Source: G963667675 sp964291545 (lineage in GTDB: Bacteria > Chloroflexota > Dehalococcoidia > Lucifugimonadales > UBA3495). From it: a DNA stretch of 64,000 bases. Of the stretch, positions 49,025 through 58,164 are shown piece after piece. Each line of letters begins with the position of its first letter. The first letter of the stretch is position 1. The stretch covers positions 310,001 through 374,000 of the forward strand of contig OZ219860.1 of assembly GCA_964291545.2 (NCBI GenBank), in the 5' to 3' direction. The notes under the pieces are model-generated. The model did not search any database and had not been told where the DNA came from. It was given only the letters and a program-made list of their open reading frames with translations. A program made the position numbers and the translations under genes.

Positions 49025-50449
49025 CTAACCAAACTGGTATTCGGCGGTGGAGGCTATCATCTGGAACATTTCGCCGGCCCGGCGGGTGAACTCGGCATCC
49101 TGCCCGTCGGCGCCGTGGCCTACTTCGCCGCCCCGTTGGGCGTGGGCCAGCAGTTCCTGGCGGGTCTCTTGGTGGACGGGCAGCGGGCCGACTACGTTTA
49201 GACACTCGTCTACGAGGGCCTCAGGCGACAGCGACGGCCCCAGGGCCTTCAGGCGGTCGACTAGTGCCCGAACGCCCGGTAGCTCGGTGTTGCCCAGCAG
49301 GTCGGAAGCGAAGTTGATGCGCTCCACGAGAGTTCCGCTGTCTATCCATTCACGACCGGTATGCCAGCCCTCCACCGTCGGCGGGTTCATCAGGTCCATG
49401 CCCATGTACTTGGGCTCCAGCGAAATGTCAAACAGGCCTGGCTTGATTTCCCGGTGCTCCCCCGCCAGCCGCAGCGCGCCCACAACCATTTCGGCAGGGC
49501 TCTTTACCTTTGAGTAGCGCACCGACTCGGACTTAAAGGCTTCAGAAGTGAACAGCGCCCGCAGCATTGCGGTGATGTCGTAGCCTGAGTCGAAATAGGT
49601 CCTCTCCAAAGTCTCAACCAGCTCGGGGTACAGCGGCGGGGTCAACCGCCAGGATGGCACCGGAGGCTCGTCGGCCACGAAGAAGTTGCACATGTGCCTG
49701 GCGATGAACCGGGCGGTGGCCGGCTGCCGGCAGATGATGTCCAGGATGTCGTCCCCGTTCCAGTTACCTGTCTCCCCCAGGAAGGTCTTCTCGTCGTCGT
49801 CGTGGTCCGCCGGGTCGAAACGGAACTCCCACCGGCTTCGGCCGTAGGGGAAGGGAGGATACGCCGGAGCGACGTTCCAGCCGGTGAAGGCCCTGGCGCA
49901 GGCCTTTACGTCGTCCTCCGTATAGTTCATCTCCTCGTCCATGCCCACGCCCATGGAGAACAACTCCAAGAGCTCCCGGCCGTAGTTCTCGTTAACGGCT
50001 ACCTTGTGGCTCTCGGTGTTGTCCAGGTAGTAGAGCATGCCGGGGTTGACGGACAAACGGTAGAGCAGGTCTCTGAAGTTCCCCATACCGTGCTCCCGGA
50101 ACATGGCGACCATGACCGCCATTTCCAGCCCGTGGTCTATCTTGCTATGGCCTGCGCAGAAGATGGTGTGCCAGAAGAGGGACATTTTCTCTTGGAGCTG
50201 GCGGGGGCTGTTGATCATCCGGTAGACCCAGTCGTGCACACTGGACTCAATTGCATTGGGCAAGTAGAAGCCGGGGTGCAGCCGGTATAGCAGGTATTCG
50301 TCGATGTCCGGCTGGCTCAGGGGGTCGAGCAACTGGTCCAGGGTGGCGTCGTAGCCCTGGGCTGCCTTGGCTTCAAGCTCGTTCCGGTCGGCGCTGAATC
50401 CGGCCCGCCGCAGCAGGTGGGCCATCAGGGAAATATCGTGGTCAGCCAT
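49025..50449 (-). CDS. DUF1800 family protein
   Basis: A 474-residue protein. LLRRAGFSADRNELEAKAAQGYDATLDQLLDP near the N-terminus, FWHTIFCAGHSKI, YLDNTESHKVAVNENYGRELLELFSMGVGM and LGETGNWNGDDILDIICRQPATARFIARHMCNFF are the DUF1800 blocks. ATG at 50449 follows GGGGAGGAGCAC. It is the first gene of the DUF1800-DUF1501-NHL operon, read leftward, with about 30 bases to the DUF1501 ATG. A signal peptide is not obvious. Confidence 0.9.
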   Translation of the reverse strand: MADHDISLMAHLLRRAGFSADRNELEAKAAQGYDATLDQLLDPLSQPDIDEYLLYRLHPGFYLPNAIESSVHDWVYRMINSPRQLQEKMSLFWHTIFCAGHSKIDHGLEMAVMVAMFREHGMGNFRDLLYRLSVNPGMLYYLDNTESHKVAVNENYGRELLELFSMGVGMDEEMNYTEDDVKACARAFTGWNVAPAYPPFPYGRSRWEFRFDPADHDDDEKTFLGETGNWNGDDILDIICRQPATARFIARHMCNFFVADEPPVPSWRLTPPLYPELVETLERTYFDSGYDITAMLRALFTSEAFKSESVRYSKVKSPAEMVVGALRLAGEHREIKPGLFDISLEPKYMGMDLMNPPTVEGWHTGREWIDSGTLVERINFASDLLGNTELPGVRALVDRLKALGPSLSPEALVDECLNVVGPLPVHQETRQELLAHAQRGGEVGHGADGQDAEFTRRAGEMFQMIASTAEYQFG

Positions 50450-50599
50450 GTGCTCCTCCCCTGGTGTGCCTCAGGGGTGCGCGGCTCCGCGCTCGCCTGA
50501 GGGACCATTGCCGGAGTCTGGCTCTTGTCCCACATTGGGACGGGGTGTGCTTGGTCGAAGCCAACGACCGCCGTCGGCAGCAACCAACCGGATGAGCTA

Positions 50600-50628
50600 A
50601 CGATATTATAACGGCTTTTGCCTGTCAA
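50600..50628 (-). promoter_or_regulatory. Sigma-70-like promoter for DUF1800 operon
   Basis: On the minus strand TTGACA (50628-50623) and TATCGT (50605-50600) are 17 bases apart. A nearby tataat-like stretch overlaps. It drives leftward transcription to the DUF1800 gene. The 358-base spacer between the two divergent operons holds this promoter and the one at 50682-50711. Confidence 0.5.
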
Positions 50629-50681
50629 CAACGCCTGCAGCTTCTCTGTGGCAAGCTAAGGCCACGAGGCTTGGGCCGTGC

Positions 50682-50711
50682 TTGACACCGTTGTTTGCCC
50701 TTTGCTAGGAT
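50682..50711 (+). promoter_or_regulatory. Sigma-70-like promoter for hopanoid operon
   Basis: TTGACA at 50682-50687 and TAGGAT at 50706-50711, spacing 18. The first ATG that fits the prenyl synthase family is at 50808, giving a leader of about 90 bases. No riboswitch-like structure was recognised there. Confidence 0.6.
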
Positions 50712-50807
50712 GCACAGCATCGGCTTACGATGTATCAACCTGGACGCAGCGCAGCCCGCTGCGTCCGAACATGTATCACCCCTGACGATGAGGCCATAGA
50801 ACGGGAT

Positions 50808-51878
50808 ATGTCTCAGCAACCCGTCGCCAAGGCTCAATCAGGACCGGAACCTCCGGCGATGTTCGCCCGATACAAGACTCGGGTGGAAAACGAGCTTTCC
50901 CGTTCGGCGTTGGGTTCGGACAGCGTCGGCGTCTACATATTGCTCAGATACCACATGGGCTGGGTCGACCGGTGGGGCAACCGGGCCGGGTCCCCAATCT
51001 CCCAGGGCAAGGCGCTGAGGCCGACCCTTTGCCTGTTCGCCTGTGAGGCCCTGTCCCAGGACTTTACCAGGGCGATGGCAGCGGCCGCCGCCTTGGAGCT
51101 TATTCACAACTTTTCACTGATTCACGACGACATCCAGGACGAGGACCACGAACGGAGGCATCAACCCACCGCCTGGCGCGTCTGGGGCGTGTCCAAGGCA
51201 TTGGTGGCCGGCAACGCCATGCAGTGCGCCGGTGACCTGGCCCTTCTCAGTTCGGACTATCGGGACCCATCCGCGGAAATTCCGGTCAGGGTGTCCCAAC
51301 TGTTGACCGATAACTACCTGGAGATGATCGAAGGCCAATGCCTTGATCTGTCTTTCGAGTCCAGGACGGTAATCACCACCGAGGAATACCTGGACATGAT
51401 TGGCCGCAAGACCGGGGCCTTGATCCGCAGCGGCCTGGAAATTGGCGCCCTGGCCGCTACAAGGGACCCAGCCGCCTTCCAGGCGTTCTCTCGATTCGGC
51501 GATTGCCTGGGGCGCGCCTTCCAGGTAAGGGATGACTTCCTGGGCATCTGGGGCGACGAGTCCGCCACCGGCAAAGCCACCGGCAACGACATACGGCGAC
51601 GCAAGAAGTCATTCCCCATTGTCTTTGCCCTGAACCACGCCAGCCCCGGGTCCAGAAGCGACCTCTCGGAAATCTACAACAGGCCCGACCTGGACGAGGA
51701 CGACGTGACAAAAGTCATGTCGATTTTGGATGAGGCAGGCGCGCGGGAGCAGTCCCAACGGATTATCGACGACAATGCCGCCGACGCCTTGAGCGCCTTG
51801 GACCAGGTGTCCCTTCCTTCATGGGCGCAGGACGAGGCCGAAGAACTGGTGGACTACCTGGCGCGGAGGGAGTCCTGA
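50808..51878 (+). CDS. Polyprenyl (FPP/GGPP-type) diphosphate synthase
   Basis: A 356-residue isoprenoid chain-elongating enzyme. The first aspartate-rich motif DDIQD is at 107-111 and the second DDFLGIWGD at 242-250; GKALRPTLCLFACEAL (68-83) is a substrate-binding block. It would supply farnesyl diphosphate for squalene. ATG at 50808 fits the family start; the longer frame from 50730 runs into the leader. It is the first gene of the hopanoid operon, 61 bases before hpnH. Confidence 0.92.
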   Translation: MSQQPVAKAQSGPEPPAMFARYKTRVENELSRSALGSDSVGVYILLRYHMGWVDRWGNRAGSPISQGKALRPTLCLFACEALSQDFTRAMAAAAALELIHNFSLIHDDIQDEDHERRHQPTAWRVWGVSKALVAGNAMQCAGDLALLSSDYRDPSAEIPVRVSQLLTDNYLEMIEGQCLDLSFESRTVITTEEYLDMIGRKTGALIRSGLEIGALAATRDPAAFQAFSRFGDCLGRAFQVRDDFLGIWGDESATGKATGNDIRRRKKSFPIVFALNHASPGSRSDLSEIYNRPDLDEDDVTKVMSILDEAGAREQSQRIIDDNAADALSALDQVSLPSWAQDEAEELVDYLARRES

Positions 51879-51939
51879 CGCCAGGCATGGGGAACTGGAT
51901 TTTGGGCTTTCAAGCAATTTCGATTTTGGGGTGGACTAG

Positions 51940-52980
51940 ATGAAACGAGCGACGCGGCCGTTGGAACTGACGATTAGATTGGCGTGGTACGTGTTGAATA
52001 ACCGCCTAGGAGGGCGCAAACGCTATCCCCTTGTCACCATGTTGGAACCCTTGGAAATGTGCAACCTGGCTTGCGTCGGCTGCGGCAGAATCCGGGAATA
52101 CAAGCCGGTCATCGACAAGATGATGCCGGTGGATGAAGCTATAAACGCCGTCAAGGCATCCGGCGCTCCCATCGTGTCCGTTGCCGGGGGCGAGCCGACG
52201 ATTCATCCCAAGATAGATGAAATCATCAACGCTCTCGTCGCCGAAAAATACTTCGTCTACTGTTGCACCAACGGTCTCCTCCTCGAACGGGTCATGGCCA
52301 AGGTGCCGCCATCCAAGTACCTGTGCTGGGTAGTGCACGTCGACGGTATGGAGGAGAAGCACGACGAGTCAGTGGCCCGGGCCGGCGTTTTCAAGAAAGC
52401 CATCAACGGCATTCAACTGGCCCTGGACAACGGATACCGCGTCTGCACCAACACCACCGTCTTCCGCAACAGCGACGTGGAAGACCTGTGGGACATGTTC
52501 CGCCTGGTTGGCGACATTGGCGTCGAGGGCTCCATGATCTCGCCGGGCTACGAATTTGAAGACGCTCCAGACCAGGAGCTTTTCCTCAGCCGGCAGGAAT
52601 CGCACAACATATTCAAGAAGCTCCTCGACCCAGTCAAGACCGGCGGCATGCGGTTCTACAACAACCCCCTGTACCTCAACTTCCTCCAGGGCAAGCGGGA
52701 GTACCAGTGCACCGCCTGGTCCAATCCCACCTACACCATCATGGGATGGCGCAAGCCCTGCTACCCCCTTGCCGACGAGCACGTCCAAGACGTCAACGAG
52801 CTTTATGACGGGAAACTGTGGGAACGCTACGGCGTGGGCAAGGACCGCCGCTGCGCCAATTGCATGATGCACTGCGGCTTCGAGTCCGCCACCATCTTCC
52901 AGGCCGTCTCCGCCCCCAAAGACTGGGCCACCATGATAAAGTCTGGTGCCGCCAAGAGTGGCGGGATTTCGGTTGGATAG
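51940..52980 (+). CDS. hpnH: Radical SAM adenosylhopene synthase
   Basis: A 346-residue radical SAM enzyme. CNLACVGC (C41, C45, C48) holds the 4Fe-4S cluster, AGGEPTIH is the GGEP motif, and CGFESATIF with the MMHCGF segment near the C-terminus is typical of HpnH. It adds the 5'-deoxyadenosyl group to hopene, opening the C35 extended hopanoid branch. It lies 61 bases after the prenyl synthase and is followed by the hpnG-like gene after 15 bases. Confidence 0.94.
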   Translation: MKRATRPLELTIRLAWYVLNNRLGGRKRYPLVTMLEPLEMCNLACVGCGRIREYKPVIDKMMPVDEAINAVKASGAPIVSVAGGEPTIHPKIDEIINALVAEKYFVYCCTNGLLLERVMAKVPPSKYLCWVVHVDGMEEKHDESVARAGVFKKAINGIQLALDNGYRVCTNTTVFRNSDVEDLWDMFRLVGDIGVEGSMISPGYEFEDAPDQELFLSRQESHNIFKKLLDPVKTGGMRFYNNPLYLNFLQGKREYQCTAWSNPTYTIMGWRKPCYPLADEHVQDVNELYDGKLWERYGVGKDRRCANCMMHCGFESATIFQAVSAPKDWATMIKSGAAKSGGISVG

Positions 52981-52995
52981 GCGGCCGGAGGCGAC

Positions 52996-53790
52996 GTGCT
53001 GACCGTCATTGCCAGCATGGAACGTGAACTAGCCGGACTCCGCAGCCGGACGCGCGAGCCTAAATCTTGGGCCATCAAAGGCGGTCGCCCCATAGTCTCG
53101 GGCGCTCCGGGCTTGGAGATGCACGTTCTGGGCGTGGGGCCAAGCGCCGGCCCGGCCCTTACCTCCCTGCTGCAGAACCGGGACGACACCGACATAGCCC
53201 CGTCGGGGTTGTTGATGCTCGGCGTAGCGGGCGCCGTACAACCCGGCCTGAAAACTGGAGACTTGGTGCTCTCCTCCCGCTACTACCGGCAAGACTTTGA
53301 TGCCCAACCGGACTGCCTGGAGCCCGATCCGGGGTTGTGGCAGTGGGCTTTGGCCGCAGCCGATGAATCAGACCGGCCTGTCGTATACGCCGACTCCCTG
53401 ACCGTCAGAGGCTTGGTGACAACCGCCGATGCCAAGCAGGATATTCACCGCCGCCATCCCGTCGCGATAGTCAACATGGAAGACTACTGGACTGCCCAGG
53501 CCGCCCAGGACGCAGGAGTGCCCTTCATCTCAGTCAGGGCGGTGTTGGACACGGCCCAACAGTCTTTGCCCGATTACCTGTGCCGCATGGCCGCATCCCC
53601 GCGTTCAGCCATGGCGGGCGCAGTTGCCGTGCCTTGGCGGCTGCCTAGCCTATTTGGCCTGTGGCTGCGGTTTGGCATCGCCCAAAGGGCATTGACTGAT
53701 TTTGCCGTTAACTTCCTTGCCCAGGCTTCGCGAGACGTCCCAGTCTCCGTCGGGGCCAATTCGGCCGAGCGCCGGAGCGCCGCGGCATGA
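52996..53790 (+). CDS. hpnG: Nucleoside phosphorylase-like protein, HpnG (adenosylhopane nucleosidase)
   Basis: A 264-residue phosphorylase/MTAN-fold protein: LTVIASMERELAGL, LMLGVAGAVQPGLKTGDLVLSSRYYR (about 75-95), VNMEDYWTAQAAQDAGVPFISVRAVLDTAQQ. This is the fold that removes adenine from adenosylhopane, the step after HpnH. The start is GTG at 52996 with GGAGGCGAC before it. It overlaps the hpnA start by four bases (ATGA), so translation is coupled. Confidence 0.88.
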   Translation: MLTVIASMERELAGLRSRTREPKSWAIKGGRPIVSGAPGLEMHVLGVGPSAGPALTSLLQNRDDTDIAPSGLLMLGVAGAVQPGLKTGDLVLSSRYYRQDFDAQPDCLEPDPGLWQWALAAADESDRPVVYADSLTVRGLVTTADAKQDIHRRHPVAIVNMEDYWTAQAAQDAGVPFISVRAVLDTAQQSLPDYLCRMAASPRSAMAGAVAVPWRLPSLFGLWLRFGIAQRALTDFAVNFLAQASRDVPVSVGANSAERRSAAA

Positions 53791-54809
53791 AGGTCCTGGT
53801 TACCGGAGCGACCGGGTTTGTCGGGGGAAACCTGGCCCGGCTTTTGTGGCGTCAAGGCTACCAAGTTAAGGCTCTCGTACGACCCGGCAGCAACCTCATG
53901 GCCATCGAAGACACCGGCGTCGAGCCGGTGATGGGTGATATCCAAGAACGGGAGTCGGTTGATTCCGCCATCCAGGGATGCGAGGCCGTCTTCCACTGCG
54001 CCGCATCCTACACCTTCTGGTCTCGCGACCCCCGGCAGGTATACCGGACCAACGTCGATGGCACCGCCAACGTGCTGGCTTCCGCCTCTCAGGCCGGCGT
54101 ATCCCGTGTGGTCTATACCAGCACCGTGTCCACAGTGGGCCTGTCCAACGGTCATCTGGCCGACGAGGACACGCCCCTAGATCCCGGACACCTGGAGGGA
54201 CACTACAAGAAGTCCAAATACCAGGCCGAAACCGTCGCCCTCAACGGGGCGTCGGAAGGCCTGCCCGTCGTGGTGGTCAATCCCACGGCCCCCATCGGCC
54301 CCTGGGACGTTAAGCCGACGCCTACCGGCAGAATCGTGCTGGACTTCCTGCTGGGCCGCATCCCGGCCTACCTGGACACCGGCATGAACCTGGTCGACGT
54401 CGAGGACGTGGCCTTGGGGCACGTGGCAGCCATGGAGCGCGGCCGGCCGGGACAGCGTTACCTGCTTGGAAACCGCAACGTCACCCTGAAAGAAATCTTC
54501 GGCATGTTGCAGCAGGCCACCGGTATGCCTGCGCCCCGGTGGCGCCTGCCCTATTGGCTAACCATAGGAGCGGGATATCTGGACCAGTTCATCGAGGGTG
54601 GCCTGATGCGCCGGGAGCCTCGAATCCCCTTGGAAGGCGTCAAGGTGTCCCGCACTCCCATGTACGTCGATTGCGGCAAGGCCGTAGCCGAACTGGACTT
54701 CCCCCAGAGCCCGGTCGAGGCAGCCCTGCAGAAGGCTGTCGATTGGTTCCATTCCCACGGTTACACCCGCAATACAGCCCAGGTACAACCCGGGACCCCG
54801 GCAGGTTAG
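53787..54809 (+). CDS. hpnA: Hopanoid-associated NAD-dependent sugar epimerase
   Basis: A 340-residue extended SDR: VLVTGATGFVGGNLARLLWRQG (GxxGxxG, residues 3-14), then TSTVSTVGL and HYKKSKYQAE (catalytic YxxxK). HpnA-type proteins modify hopanoid head groups. The coupling with hpnG and the next gene, squalene-hopene cyclase, makes the assignment strong. It ends 11 bases before the cyclase GTG. Confidence 0.9.
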   Translation: MKVLVTGATGFVGGNLARLLWRQGYQVKALVRPGSNLMAIEDTGVEPVMGDIQERESVDSAIQGCEAVFHCAASYTFWSRDPRQVYRTNVDGTANVLASASQAGVSRVVYTSTVSTVGLSNGHLADEDTPLDPGHLEGHYKKSKYQAETVALNGASEGLPVVVVNPTAPIGPWDVKPTPTGRIVLDFLLGRIPAYLDTGMNLVDVEDVALGHVAAMERGRPGQRYLLGNRNVTLKEIFGMLQQATGMPAPRWRLPYWLTIGAGYLDQFIEGGLMRREPRIPLEGVKVSRTPMYVDCGKAVAELDFPQSPVEAALQKAVDWFHSHGYTRNTAQVQPGTPAG

Positions 54810-54820
54810 AGGAGCACGCG

Positions 54821-56974
54821 GTGGTGGTTGGCCAGCAGAAAATGACTATGCAGAACGCTACGTACGTCCGGTATGGAGAGGACGCGTTGGCCCGCGCCGT
54901 TCGCCTCAGCCAGGACTATTTCCGGCGCACCCAGCATCCCGAGGGTTACTGGTGCGGGCAGCTGGAGTCCAATACCACCATGGAAGCCGAGTACATGATG
55001 CTGTCCCATTTCCTGGGCAGGGTGGACCCGGAACGCTGGCGCAAACTGGCCAACTATATCCTGAGCAAGCAGCGGGAAGACGGTTCGTGGGGCCAGTATT
55101 TCGACTCGCCGGGCGACGTCAGCACGTCTGTTGAAAGCTATTTCGCCCTGAAGCTGGCCGGCTATTCCGCCGACTCCGAACCGTTGCGCAAAGCCCGGCA
55201 GTTCATCCTTTCTCGTGGGGGCGTTCCCCAGGTCCGGGTCTTCACCAAAATCTGGTTGGCCCTCTTTGGCCAGTGGGACTGGCAGGGCACGCCCAATATG
55301 CCTCCGGAGTTGATTTTTCTGCCCTCGTGGGCGCCCTTCAACCTGTACCGGTTCGCCAGTTGGGCCAGGGCCACCGTGGCCCCGATGCTGATTATCCTTA
55401 CCCACCATCCTACCTGCCGGGTGCCGAAGTCGGCCAATATTGACGAACTCTATCCCGGCGGCCGCAACCAGGCCGACTACTCGCTGCCCAAGCCGGACGG
55501 CGGTTGGGGATGGGGCCGCCTTTTATATTACGTGGACCGGATCGTCGGCCTGTACAAGCGGTTGCCCCTTCACCCGTTCCGGCAACGCGCCGAGCACAAG
55601 GTCGTTCAGTGGATATTGGACCACCAGGAGGCCGACGGGTGCTGGGGGGGCATCCAGCCTCCGTGGGTATACTCCCTCATCGCCCTCCACTATCTGGGCG
55701 GTGCCGAAAACGATGCAGCCGTGGAAAAGGGCTATGCCGGCTTCGAGGGGTTCGTCATCGAAGACGAAGACACCTGCACCGTTCAAGCCTGTATGTCTCC
55801 CGTATGGGACACCTGCCTGGCACAGTTAGCGCTGCTGGATTCCGGCGTCGCCGAAGACGATCCCATGATTCAGCAGTCCACCACGTGGCTGCTGGATCAG
55901 CAGATTCTGGCCAGCGGGGACTGGCAAGTTCAGGTCAAGGACACCCAACCCGGCGGCTGGGCGTTTGAGTTTCATAACAACCAGTACCCCGACATCGATG
56001 ACTCCGCCGAAGTAATCATGGCCCTGGCTGGGGCCCGCCTCCAGTCTGGAGACGAGACCCGCCGTCAACCGGCCATCGAACGGGGCGTTGCCTGGCTCGA
56101 GGCCCTCCAATCAAGCAACGGCGGCTGGGGCTCTTTTGACAAGGACAACAACTCCAAGTACCTGACCAAGCTCCCTTTCTCTGATTTCGGTGAAACCCTT
56201 GACCCGCCCAGCGTCGACGTCACGGCCCACATCCTGGAGATGTACGGCAAGCTGGGCTATACCAGGGACCATCAGGCCGTGAGCCGCGCTTACGAATATG
56301 TCCGGCAGGAGCAGGAAGAGGACGGGTCCTGGTTTGGTAGGTGGGGCGTCAACTACGTATATGGAACCGGTGCGGCCCTTCCGGCTCTGGCCGCGGTGGG
56401 CGAAGACATGGACCAAACCTACGTGCGCCGCGCCGTTGAATGGCTGGTGTCCCACCAGAACCCCGACGGCGGTTGGGGGGAAACCTGCGGCTCCTACGTC
56501 GCCCCGGAACTCCGCGGCGTAGGCCCCAGCACCGCCTCCCAGACCGCCTGGGCCCTCCTGGCGTTGATGGCCGCAGACCAGGCAGACAGCGAGTCGGTCA
56601 TGCGGGGCGTTAGCTATTTGATTGAACACCAGAAGGACGACGGGGGTTGGGACGAGCCCTATTTCACCGGGACCGGCTTTCCCGGCTACGGCATCGGCGA
56701 ACGCCTGCGGCAGTTGCCCAAACCGGGGGAAAGGGGCTACCAGGGGTTGGACCTGCCCGTGGCCTTTATGATCAACTACCGGTTGTATCGCTACTACTGG
56801 CCGCTGATGGCCCTGGGCAGGTATTCCAACCTGACCAAACGGGCTGGAGATAAGTCCCTCGGCAATCACCTAAACGGCTCGGCGCCGTCGCTCAACGGCC
56901 ATGCGCTGCAGAACGGCGCTGGGACCAACGACAAGTCCCCGTCTCTTCCCAAGGCCGTTGACAAGCAGGTATAG
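54821..56974 (+). CDS. shc: Squalene-hopene cyclase
   Basis: A 717-residue triterpene cyclase. The catalytic DxDD is DIDD at 391-394 and the QW-type repeats recur (QREDGSWGQYFD near 84-95, PDGGWGWG, NGGWGSFD, EDGSWFGRWG, PDGGWGE). It turns squalene into hopene and hopanol. GTG at 54821 follows GAGGAG; the frame extends upstream to 54539 but overlaps hpnA, so that start is rejected. The C-terminal 50 residues after the fold are polar. It is the core of the hopanoid operon. Confidence 0.95.
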   Translation: MVVGQQKMTMQNATYVRYGEDALARAVRLSQDYFRRTQHPEGYWCGQLESNTTMEAEYMMLSHFLGRVDPERWRKLANYILSKQREDGSWGQYFDSPGDVSTSVESYFALKLAGYSADSEPLRKARQFILSRGGVPQVRVFTKIWLALFGQWDWQGTPNMPPELIFLPSWAPFNLYRFASWARATVAPMLIILTHHPTCRVPKSANIDELYPGGRNQADYSLPKPDGGWGWGRLLYYVDRIVGLYKRLPLHPFRQRAEHKVVQWILDHQEADGCWGGIQPPWVYSLIALHYLGGAENDAAVEKGYAGFEGFVIEDEDTCTVQACMSPVWDTCLAQLALLDSGVAEDDPMIQQSTTWLLDQQILASGDWQVQVKDTQPGGWAFEFHNNQYPDIDDSAEVIMALAGARLQSGDETRRQPAIERGVAWLEALQSSNGGWGSFDKDNNSKYLTKLPFSDFGETLDPPSVDVTAHILEMYGKLGYTRDHQAVSRAYEYVRQEQEEDGSWFGRWGVNYVYGTGAALPALAAVGEDMDQTYVRRAVEWLVSHQNPDGGWGETCGSYVAPELRGVGPSTASQTAWALLALMAADQADSESVMRGVSYLIEHQKDDGGWDEPYFTGTGFPGYGIGERLRQLPKPGERGYQGLDLPVAFMINYRLYRYYWPLMALGRYSNLTKRAGDKSLGNHLNGSAPSLNGHALQNGAGTNDKSPSLPKAVDKQV

Positions 56975-56989
56975 TCACTCCTCTGGCAT

Positions 56990-57892
56990 TTGTACACCGC
57001 ACCGTGGAGCAATGCAGTGACTGCGTTGGAGGCGGCCTATGAGGAATGCCGCTCGGTTACCCGGCGGGAAGCCAAGAACTTCTACTACGCCTTTCTGACT
57101 CTTCCCGCAACGCGCCGCGGGGCCATTTACGTGGCCTATGCTTTCTGCCGCCACTGTGACGACTCGGTAGACAGGGTCGCTTCCCCCGACGATAAGCTCT
57201 CAGCCCTGCAAGAACTGCGCGCCGAGCTTGACGACGCCTACGCCGGCCGGTCCTCCGCGCCGGTGTTTCTCGCCTTGTCCGACGTCGCCCAACGATATGA
57301 CATCCCCCGGGACTATTTCGCAGAGGTTATAGCCGGCGTCGAGAAAGACCTGGTCAAGAACCGCTATTCCGACTTCGAAGAGTTGCGGAGCTACTGCTAC
57401 CAGGTTGCCTCCGTGGTTGGCCTCATTTCGATACAGATTTTCGGCTATCAGGATCAGGCCGCCAAGCCCCTGGCCGTGGACCTTGGCTTGGCCATGCAGT
57501 TGACGAACATTCTCCGGGACGTGCAGGAAGACCTGGAATTCGACCGCGTCTACCTCCCCCAGGACGAACTAGCCAGGTTTGGCTATTCCGAAACAGACCT
57601 CCGCTCCGGCGTGGTCAACGAGGCGTTTATCCAACTCATGCAGTTCCAGGCGCAGCGCGCCAAGGAATACTTCCAGAGCGGCTTCGGGTTGCTGCCCTAT
57701 CTTTCCCCGCGGTCCCGGGCCTGCCCGGCGGTGTTGGGCCAACTATACCGCAACATCTTGCAGGACATCGAGGACGCCAACTACGATGTCTTGCACCACC
57801 GGATCTCCCTCAGCACCAGCCGAAAGCTGAGGGTCACCGCACAGACCTGGCTGTCAGCCGTCTTGCCGTTCGTGCCCTTACCCCGCGGTTAG
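56990..57892 (+). CDS. Squalene/phytoene synthase family (HpnD-like)
   Basis: A 300-residue enzyme with the two aspartate-rich motifs DDSVD (57-61) and DVQED (177-181). FYYAFLTLPATRRGAIYVAYAFCRHCDDSVD and QLTNILRDVQEDLEFDRVYLPQDEL are the family blocks. It condenses two farnesyl diphosphates via presqualene diphosphate. In many hopanoid producers HpnC, HpnD and HpnE act together; only this one is found here, so it may make squalene alone or need partners elsewhere. The start is taken as TTG at 56990, 15 bases after shc; a GTG about 30 bases later is possible. Confidence 0.9.
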   Translation: MYTAPWSNAVTALEAAYEECRSVTRREAKNFYYAFLTLPATRRGAIYVAYAFCRHCDDSVDRVASPDDKLSALQELRAELDDAYAGRSSAPVFLALSDVAQRYDIPRDYFAEVIAGVEKDLVKNRYSDFEELRSYCYQVASVVGLISIQIFGYQDQAAKPLAVDLGLAMQLTNILRDVQEDLEFDRVYLPQDELARFGYSETDLRSGVVNEAFIQLMQFQAQRAKEYFQSGFGLLPYLSPRSRACPAVLGQLYRNILQDIEDANYDVLHHRISLSTSRKLRVTAQTWLSAVLPFVPLPRG

Positions 57893-57982
57893 CTTCTGTC
57901 CACTGCGTCCGCCGCGCGTTTGGTCTTGCTCGCTCCAAGTTACAAGCCAACTGTCAGACTGACTAGAGCCGGCGTCTGCCCA

Positions 57983-58013
57983 TTGACGGCTGGCCGAGTG
58001 CCTACATTACAAT
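57983..58013 (+). promoter_or_regulatory. Promoter-like pair upstream of epimerase
   Basis: TTGACG at 57983-57988 and TACAAT at 58008-58013, spacing 19 (slightly long). The words ttgacggctggccgag resemble ttgacagactggccgag at 17197. The 272-base spacer between the synthase and the epimerase holds nothing else that I can support. Confidence 0.35.
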
Positions 58014-58164
58014 TTACCCGGCAGCTACCGGCTCCGCCGTCAAGCGCTTGCAGTGGAAATAAACGTCCGGCGGCGCCAGGAAAAGTGATTTTGAATCCAG
58101 CATCGCAAGCCTGCGGCCGCCAATCGGAGTCCCGCAGCACTGAATATCGAGGCCGCTGTTAGCC

